IMG/VR virus record: IMGVR_UViG_3300034072_000697
Location: 1-28,661 of that record
DNA length: 28,661 nt
Origin: a virus
Direction: 5' to 3' (one strand)
Shown here: positions 23,401 through 28,661 of the stretch, in pieces
How the letters are laid out: each line of letters starts with the position of its first letter
Position numbering within the stretch: position 1 is the stretch's first letter
The notes under the pieces: model-generated
What the model was told of the DNA's origin: nothing
Databases searched by the model: none
Seen by the model: the letters and a program-made list of their open reading frames with translations, nothing else
Translations under genes and position numbers: made by a program

Positions 23401-26400
23401 CAGTTTTCTTTTGCTCTTCTCCCAATTCATTAAAATATTTTTCTGTATCAGGAGTAATAATGGCATTTTTCTTATCTGCAGCACTTAAAGAATTATATTG
23501 TTTTTGTGTTACAATTAATCTGTACACACCATTTTCTTTAATTGCTAATATTCTATTTTCTTGTTCAAACATTGTAGAAGGAGCTTGTACGTGTGGAGCA
23601 CCATTCATCTTAGGAGAAATAAATGATTTATTCACCATGGAATAAAGAATACTTCTAATTTGCTCATATGAAGGAGAAGCTTCAAAAGGAATTTCAAATT
23701 CTTCATCTTCATTTAATTTTAAAGAATCTTTTACATTTTCAGAAGAATCTCTTCTTAATAATTCTTCTTGTAATGTTTCAGCAATAGTTTTATTTGATGT
23801 AGAAATAAACTCTCCATCTTCTTCAATAATTCCTAATCTATCTAACAATTCCTCATATCTAAATTTAGCTAAATCTTCTTCTGCAGAATTAAATTCTTTA
23901 TTCGCAGCAATTATTTCTTCTTTATTATATCCCTCAGAAACTTCACCATTAGAAAACATATCCATTGTAATTACTTTTGGGATCTGAGACCCTCTAGTTT
24001 GTTTTTTATCTCCTTCTGTAGCAGTTTCTACAATTACACCATAAGTATCCCATGCTACATCAATTGTATTGGTATATTCTTCTTCATTAAACTTACCATT
24101 TACATACATAGGATTTGTTCCTTCAGAACCAAATTTTCTTCCTGTTTGTACAATTACATAACCAAGGTCTTCTTTTTTCATCTTGATGTATAATTTTTCC
24201 AAGTTAGTTCCTTTCACCATACTATAATAAATAGGCATTTGTGAAAGTTTATCTCCTACAGGATTTATTTCTTTAGAACCATATTTATTTCCAGTTACAA
24301 TAGGTTTAATTTGTTCTATGTGATGTTCTGGCTCAGGGGTATTTACTAATTCTTCATCATGTTTTCTTAATTCATCGTTTGTATATTTATAATTAGGATA
24401 GTTTTGTCTTGTGAAAGCCATTTGCCATTGATGCCATTTTTCAGCTTCGTCAGACCATTGTCCTTTTTTAATATTAACTTCTCTATATGTATTATCCTCT
24501 ATCCAAGACATAGCATCGGTTTCATCTATCTCAGCATATTGCTTTTTAATTTTTTCAGGAAAATCTCCTCTAGATACGCTACCATTAACTTCTACATCAG
24601 ATAGTGTAGCAGTTTTTGTGTAAGATTTAAATGTATGATAAGTAGGATCTTTTTTATCTAATTCTATATCTCCCACTTTATTATAATCAATATTAAAAAT
24701 ATCATTAAATTCTCGTAAATCAAGCAATCTTCTTCTAGGAGACAAATACATTTTTATACGCTTTGTTTCATCTAAAGAACCATCTCCTTTAATTTTATAT
24801 TGATAAGGGTCTCCAAATATAAACTTATGATATTCAATATTATTGATTATGTAATTTAAATTTAAGAAATTAATAAAATTATCCACTCGTTCTTTACTAG
24901 CTGTAGATAATCCTTTTTCCTTAATAAATTCTGAATCAAATTTATTTAATACAAATTCATCTTCTTCTATTTGTTCAATCTGTGAAGAATTAATTAAATT
25001 ATTAAATGTTTCTTCGTTTACATTTTTAACAAATTGTTCAACACTATTTACTAATTCTTTTTTATTATCTTTAATATACTTTTCTATTTGTTCTAATGTT
25101 GTTGCATCTTTTGATAATAAGTCTTCAATTTCTTTAACTTGCTTATCAGAGAGAATGTCTTTCATAAATCTAAGTTCTTTAGATTTTTTCTTAACAGTAA
25201 CAGTATTATTTTTTCCAAACAAAACAAGATTAACTTCATCCATTAAATACCCATTGATGAATATTTCTTCTAATTTTTTAGAATAAACACCAGCTTCTAC
25301 TTCTTCAAAAGAAATTATATTTCCTAAATTCATCATCCATTCTGTAGAACCATCTCCAGGTACTAACACATAATAATTACCATTTAAATTCTGGTTAATT
25401 TCTTGTGTTGCTCTTTCTGATAATGTTAATTTAGAAATTCCTTTATTCTTACCTTCATCTATATTTTTTAACCCTTCTATTGTAAGAAGTTTTAATTTAG
25501 CTATTCTATTTCCATCTTCATCAAAAAACAATCCTCCTTTTTTAAGAATTTGTGAACCTTTAGAAAAATATCCATTTAATTCTGGTCTTTTCTCCAATAA
25601 TTCATCTATTGTTTCTGATTCATTAAAATCATTCTCAAAGAAAGAAGCAGCATTATTTTCTGCATAAGAACCTTTTCTTTGATTATTTACACCAAAGAAT
25701 GTAGAATCTTGATTAGGATTTGTAGCAACAATATATAATCTAGATAAAGTTCTTAATGGTCCAGATATACCTAACGTATTCCCTTTTAAAGTCATTATAT
25801 CTGGATTACTTCCAAGATATTCAGAAATTTTATCTACAGCAGTATCAAATTGTTCTTTTTGAGAAACTCTTCTTTTTCCTATGGTTTCAGGTTCATCGCT
25901 TAATAGATTATATGTTTGTAAATCAAAATTGATTCCTATAGCGTTTAATAAATTAATTCTATCACTAGCTTTTCTAATAGGAAATGATTTTATTTTCTCA
26001 GAATCTATTTTATAAATTTTCTGATTTCTATCGTAAGAAATTAAACTATCTTCTGATTTACTTAATGCTTTTATATTATTAATCCAACCATTAGTAATTT
26101 CTGTAACAGCAGAAAATAAATTAGCATTGTTTGAATATATTTCTCCATCATTTATATATTGAATTAATGTTTCTGGTTTTTGTTTAGAAAATAAATTATA
26201 AAACTGTGTGAAATATTTCACATCATATTTATTAGTCATATTAGAAAAATCAATAGATTTACTTGATAAATTTCCACCAAGTCTTGCAAATACAGATAAA
26301 TATGTTGTATCTGTTTCAGCCAATTCTACTAATTTTCTAACAAATTCCTCAGGACTATTTGTATTAGAAAGTTTATCCATCAATGTAGCAAACACTCTAC

Positions 26401-27529
26401 TAAAATCAACTAATTTATATCCTCCATAATCACCTAAACTTTCAGATAAAACAAAACCATCATTTTCATTATCTGGAAAGACTAGTTCTAATGAATTTGC
26501 TTGATTCATTTGAACTCTTTGAGGGATTGTAGCTAATGAAAATCTAATTGCTGCAGAAGAAGTTTTTTTCCAATCTACAACAAATGCTTCCCTTTCATAT
26601 TCTTTTTGGCTAGCATTCTCATCATTAATGTCTACATCTTCTTCAAAAGAAACTCCTAAGGTTCTTAATTTATCAATTGCTCTTTCTTTAATTTGATTCC
26701 ATCTATTTTCTCCAATAGCATCAATTAAACCTGCTTCTTCATGTCTTCTTTTTATTTCAGCAAATATTCCTTTTCCAGATATTTCTTCTGGATTAAATAA
26801 TAATTGTTTTGTATAATCTTCTCTTCCATAAATAAGTTCAGCAATAGTACCAATTATATCATCAGATAAATCATTTACTTGTTCTTCAGACAATCCCTCC
26901 ACAACTCTATATTGAGGAGTAGTTGAGGAACCATTTTTAGAAACAAATTCTTTAAATCCTTCTATATCTGCTTGAGAACCTAAAATGTGAATTTGCTCTG
27001 GTTCAAATACTACAAGTTGCCCTGTAATATCTTTAACTCCATCGTAATTTACATAATCAGGATTTCTTAATAATGCTTTACTTTCTTGTGGATTTGTTAA
27101 ATTGATAATAGATGGATTATAACTTTTGAGTGTTTTATTTGCAACAGTCTCAGTGTAGAATTTAGCGCTGTCTTTACTTATATCAAAATAAAAACCTCTA
27201 CCTAAATGTAATCCTGCCCCAGTTCCTATAAATTTTTTATCAAATCTATCAATCTTTGTATCACTACCATGATAAACAATATCCTTCACTTGACTGGTTT
27301 TAAAGATAGTAGATAAATACTGTAAATATTGAGCTTTACTACCAATAGAAGCAAGTTCTGGTGATTGACTGAACACAAAGTCAATCCCTTCCATTTTTCT
27401 TTTAAAAGAATCCACTACATCTTTGTTATTAGCAATAGATGTAATAAATTCTTGTTTATTATTAATAAAGTATTCTTTAAATTGTTCTTCTGAATACTTT
27501 TGACCTTTATATGTTATTATACAACTCAT
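20408..27529 (-). CDS. crAss-like virion RNA polymerase with N-terminal ADP-ribosyltransferase-like domain
   Basis: A 2373-residue DNA-dependent RNA polymerase of the crAss-like type, ejected into the host to transcribe early genes. The key evidence is KKSGSDFDIDKLNIYL with Asp 1478, 1480 and 1482, the DFDID metal-binding motif of the phi14:2 gp66 family (double-psi beta-barrel polymerases related to QDE-1 and YonO), preceded by MAFRIPTQALSSIERFKVK and AVIVPTEI. Residues 81-185 form an ADP-ribosyltransferase-like (ART-PolyVal) domain: VYHGS (His 87), LGRGFYFD (Tyr 114) and QLVVFEPEQIHIL (Glu 176/178), the His-Tyr-Glu pattern. Residues 57-84 (PELASIGSKAQYLQYLSTIF) form a leader repeated in the upstream protein. 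The C-terminus is acidic. The start forms an ATGA overlap with a homing endonuclease stop. Polymerase identity is strong; ART activity is inferred. Confidence 0.85.
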   Translation of the reverse strand: MSCIITYKGQKYSEEQFKEYFINNKQEFITSIANNKDVVDSFKRKMEGIDFVFSQSPELASIGSKAQYLQYLSTIFKTSQVKDIVYHGSDTKIDRFDKKFIGTGAGLHLGRGFYFDISKDSAKFYTETVANKTLKSYNPSIINLTNPQESKALLRNPDYVNYDGVKDITGQLVVFEPEQIHILGSQADIEGFKEFVSKNGSSTTPQYRVVEGLSEEQVNDLSDDIIGTIAELIYGREDYTKQLLFNPEEISGKGIFAEIKRRHEEAGLIDAIGENRWNQIKERAIDKLRTLGVSFEEDVDINDENASQKEYEREAFVVDWKKTSSAAIRFSLATIPQRVQMNQANSLELVFPDNENDGFVLSESLGDYGGYKLVDFSRVFATLMDKLSNTNSPEEFVRKLVELAETDTTYLSVFARLGGNLSSKSIDFSNMTNKYDVKYFTQFYNLFSKQKPETLIQYINDGEIYSNNANLFSAVTEITNGWINNIKALSKSEDSLISYDRNQKIYKIDSEKIKSFPIRKASDRINLLNAIGINFDLQTYNLLSDEPETIGKRRVSQKEQFDTAVDKISEYLGSNPDIMTLKGNTLGISGPLRTLSRLYIVATNPNQDSTFFGVNNQRKGSYAENNAASFFENDFNESETIDELLEKRPELNGYFSKGSQILKKGGLFFDEDGNRIAKLKLLTIEGLKNIDEGKNKGISKLTLSERATQEINQNLNGNYYVLVPGDGSTEWMMNLGNIISFEEVEAGVYSKKLEEIFINGYLMDEVNLVLFGKNNTVTVKKKSKELRFMKDILSDKQVKEIEDLLSKDATTLEQIEKYIKDNKKELVNSVEQFVKNVNEETFNNLINSSQIEQIEEDEFVLNKFDSEFIKEKGLSTASKERVDNFINFLNLNYIINNIEYHKFIFGDPYQYKIKGDGSLDETKRIKMYLSPRRRLLDLREFNDIFNIDYNKVGDIELDKKDPTYHTFKSYTKTATLSDVEVNGSVSRGDFPEKIKKQYAEIDETDAMSWIEDNTYREVNIKKGQWSDEAEKWHQWQMAFTRQNYPNYKYTNDELRKHDEELVNTPEPEHHIEQIKPIVTGNKYGSKEINPVGDKLSQMPIYYSMVKGTNLEKLYIKMKKEDLGYVIVQTGRKFGSEGTNPMYVNGKFNEEEYTNTIDVAWDTYGVIVETATEGDKKQTRGSQIPKVITMDMFSNGEVSEGYNKEEIIAANKEFNSAEEDLAKFRYEELLDRLGIIEEDGEFISTSNKTIAETLQEELLRRDSSENVKDSLKLNEDEEFEIPFEASPSYEQIRSILYSMVNKSFISPKMNGAPHVQAPSTMFEQENRILAIKENGVYRLIVTQKQYNSLSAADKKNAIITPDTEKYFNELGEEQKKTAVLTDNTLKFYTKEQPWCEIMLPNWFKNKLKKGKLKNASDEDIINYLNNSKEGQRILSGMAFRIPTQALSSIERFKVKAFLPQYMGHAVIVPTEITKKSGSDFDIDKLNIYLKSIYVDNSGNPRIIEYKGSEEETKQFYAEVFEKGFDKKISNKSELLEAIDIVLYNLDDPKDLLSKHGDYIMSFRDKFSSPMDVRDYLENQLKKITEEEYYNKRKEDYVNRMYKSALENRYYEALERLFELQPIEKILSPVDDGGLEDVSKNLDKLRNDNESAIKGRLLNRNYMSNLRHAFIVGKAWVGIAAVNITGLSLRQKSKVYLDPNRISLLGKREQDFVKNLDIALPHNTMVLENGQKVVSLSGLKTADGTQYLSDRFSGYATAFVDIAANPFISKIIKSDIVISTFMLLEAVGAGNKGVYFLNQPIIEEYLKLLDKEGTKSVVNENNIKKVKELFPANEKDIKYVKISPEGLEQNIADYYKNGKLRPTKNAEQQKILDEFIKYKILADQLFEFTQATNYDTTRLTGVDSLYKKELLTKKVRERNIIANIDGVLNETFIGNLTNLLSKSTQAMGTIFKLDEPKIRAYVLDTVKRYATKPFMSNDDYERITNLIRSSFLDYIIQSHSTLNKEISDLLLNESTNIATQLELMKSKYPGISILQDFEVVSGNRENSAKTVKLKVNLKGDVFAENHYIAKMNELRDYNTELNEFYNNLIRVAILQGNSQSAISFKNIIPVQDYAKIITPIINNIMPGARLDNFTKSMFERNSFTNENVFVPAKIFYAKESQGGGLWLPAFDFSKYKFNSDERQLLKLSEKFNFTQVSSDFVKVPRVFKTKVGVVDEFGDTDTQERYIDILSGKVMRPEDWKQAKEKGDQSLNDVFYYKKVYTNEVDQFGERIPLKIWNGDGKVLAFEQVYKLMNVYGDSFRAAEYPSSNVSSIFDNGSIKTRELTDEEIVDAIKNPGKKKEIVTDSLKDEENSLSLPTEEDLGLNTDLSQDDFKC

Positions 27530-28191
27530 ACTTCTTTCCAGATTTTATTATTTTTGATTTGATTTACAGTAGCTCTTGAACAATTAAACAGTTGTGAAAT
27601 TTCTTTATCTGTTTTAGTTCCAACTAAAGATTTAATTTCTTTAACTTGTTTAACAGTTAATTTGGAATATTTACCTCCTTTAGCTTTAGCTTCCTTCATT
27701 TTTTGTTTCCATTCTTCAATAATAACTCTACCTTTTAAAGATTGACTTATTTTATTTAAAGTTTCTTCTGAATGAACATAATTACTTCTATCTATTTTTT
27801 GACCAGTTCTTGCTTTACTTATATTTTGTTTAGCTTCCTCTGACATTTTATATCCTCTTTTTCTATTTATAGGAGGTCTCCCAACAGTTTCTGCTAAATT
27901 CAATTCAGGTTTTAATTTATCTATAAACCATTGTTCCATCTTTAAAAGATACTCTTGTGGACATTTAACAAGTATTTCATACTTTAAATTTTCTACTCCT
28001 AATTTTAAACATAATCTTTGAAAATATACATTAAAATGTTTTTGCTTATTTATAGCTCTTGTGTGTGCTTGTAATCTTTCTTGTAAATCATTTGTAGAAC
28101 CTATATAAAATCTATTATCATTGTCAAAATACAACTTATATATTCCACAAACATTTGTGTATTGCCCTCTTTGCATATCTTTTATGAACAT
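27526..28191 (-). CDS. GIY-YIG homing endonuclease (GIY-YIG, NUMOD3 repeats, HTH)
   Basis: A 221-residue homing endonuclease. Residues ~14-95 are the GIY-YIG nuclease: CGIYKLYFDNDNRFYIGSTN, then a catalytic-region Arg in LQERLQAH, and Glu in KMEQWFIDKLKPELN. Two NUMOD3 DNA-binding repeats follow (MSEEAKQNISKARTGQK and HSEETLNKISQSLKGR), then a helix-turn-helix tail (KLTVKQVKEIK through NNKIWKEV). The start overlaps the stop of the upstream gene by 10 nt; an alternative ATG is at 28176. The stop overlaps the polymerase start (ATGA). It thus sits exactly between two giant genes that share a duplicated segment. All motif residues appear intact, so it should be active. Confidence 0.9.
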   Translation of the reverse strand: MFIKDMQRGQYTNVCGIYKLYFDNDNRFYIGSTNDLQERLQAHTRAINKQKHFNVYFQRLCLKLGVENLKYEILVKCPQEYLLKMEQWFIDKLKPELNLAETVGRPPINRKRGYKMSEEAKQNISKARTGQKIDRSNYVHSEETLNKISQSLKGRVIIEEWKQKMKEAKAKGGKYSKLTVKQVKEIKSLVGTKTDKEISQLFNCSRATVNQIKNNKIWKEV

Positions 28192-28661
28192 TGTTTTTCT
28201 ATTATTTTGTTAGATTTTAAATCTTCTAAAACACTAATATACAAAGAATTATCTATTTCTGTAACTTTACTATCAGGAAATACAGTATCCAGATATGCTG
28301 AATATTGTTGTTGTGTACCAACAGAAGCTAATTCAGAATTTTCATTAAATAATTCTTTTACTCCTGATTTTACTGGAACATTTTTAAATTTATCTTCAGA
28401 AACAATCTTTTTATTTTTAAATCTACCTTTATCTATTTCATCAAATAATTTTTCTTTTAATGATTTTTTTGTAACAAATGATTTAAAGAAATTCATGATT
28501 CTGTTAAAGAATTCTTTTATCATTCCTTTTATAGAACTATTTTTAATTTTACCAAGTCTGTAATCAGCAAAATCATCAGCAATTCTTTCTTTAATCGTAT
28601 TATCATCTACAGAAGGACTATTGTAATTATATTCTTCTCCAGACTGTCTATCTATAAATGT
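28182..28661 (-). CDS. C-terminal end of a large protein (5' end outside window)
   Basis: The frame is open from the right edge to TAA at 28182, so this is the last 159 residues of a longer, probably giant, protein. It begins with an acidic/helical part (TIKERIADDFADYRLGKI), then a basic helical segment rich in Phe and Lys (FFNRIMNFFKSFVTKKSLK) of the kind seen in other giant crAss-like proteins, then SELASVGTQQQYSAYLDTVF, a close copy of residues 57-84 of the polymerase. There the polymerase continues into its ADP-ribosyltransferase domain, but this protein diverges after KVTEI and stops 23 residues later. The domain may have been cut off when the homing endonuclease gene inserted. Function is unknown; a virion cargo protein is likely. 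Confidence 0.7.
   Translation of the reverse strand, partial: TFIDRQSGEEYNYNSPSVDDNTIKERIADDFADYRLGKIKNSSIKGMIKEFFNRIMNFFKSFVTKKSLKEKLFDEIDKGRFKNKKIVSEDKFKNVPVKSGVKELFNENSELASVGTQQQYSAYLDTVFPDSKVTEIDNSLYISVLEDLKSNKIIEKQCS

Overview
The window looks like one segment of a crAss-like double-stranded DNA phage genome (Crassvirales) that infects a Bacteroidetes host. The evidence is a very AT-rich sequence, two giant minus-strand proteins, one of which carries the DFDID metal-binding motif of the crAss-like virion RNA polymerase, and tail proteins of the type seen in Bacteroidetes phages. Standard stop codons fit throughout: TAA, TGA and TAG all end genes, so I see no stop-codon reassignment. I found no tRNA, rRNA, CRISPR array, insertion sequence or integrase.

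Layout. Positions 1-4602 (plus strand) form a compact run of mostly overlapping genes for DNA metabolism and host takeover: RecA (cut by the left edge), dUTPase, a zinc-finger/HNH-like protein, small unknowns, a candidate Acb2/Tad1-type cyclic-nucleotide sponge (anti-CBASS/anti-Thoeris), a GroES-like co-chaperonin, a homing endonuclease gene and a glycosyltransferase. A hairpin terminator at 4605-4626 separates this run from everything else, which is on the minus strand and is read from right to left.

In transcription order the minus-strand half begins with the end of a large protein (28661-28182), followed by a GIY-YIG homing endonuclease, a 2373-residue virion RNA polymerase with an N-terminal ADP-ribosyltransferase-like domain, and a 1665-residue multidomain protein with a PD-(D/E)XK nuclease domain. 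Then come a beta-helical tail fibre, a LamG-type tail protein and two small genes. The tail segment (about 10.5-13.4 kb) is visibly richer in GC than its surroundings and looks like an exchanged host-range module. A terminator and promoter-like motif follow, then a lysis cassette (two small membrane proteins, a spanin-like protein, an amidase). The strand ends with small virion-type genes, including two with Thr-rich tails on either side of an HNH homing endonuclease and a second glycosyltransferase, then a Dps-like protein, a short fibre-like protein and two unknowns.

How it fits together. The two giant proteins are probably carried in the virion and ejected with the DNA, so the first proteins to enter the host would include the polymerase, a nuclease-like domain and a possible ADP-ribosyltransferase. 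The plus-strand genes would then supply recombination, nucleotide sanitation, folding help and immune evasion. Three homing endonuclege genes each end by overlapping the start codon of the next gene, and two of them sit beside duplicated protein segments. The most interesting signals are the polymerase-ADP-ribosyltransferase fusion, the duplicated gene ends around the homing endonucleases, the candidate cyclic-nucleotide sponge, a premature TGA in a small membrane-protein gene, and a repeated promoter-like motif in five minus-strand leaders.
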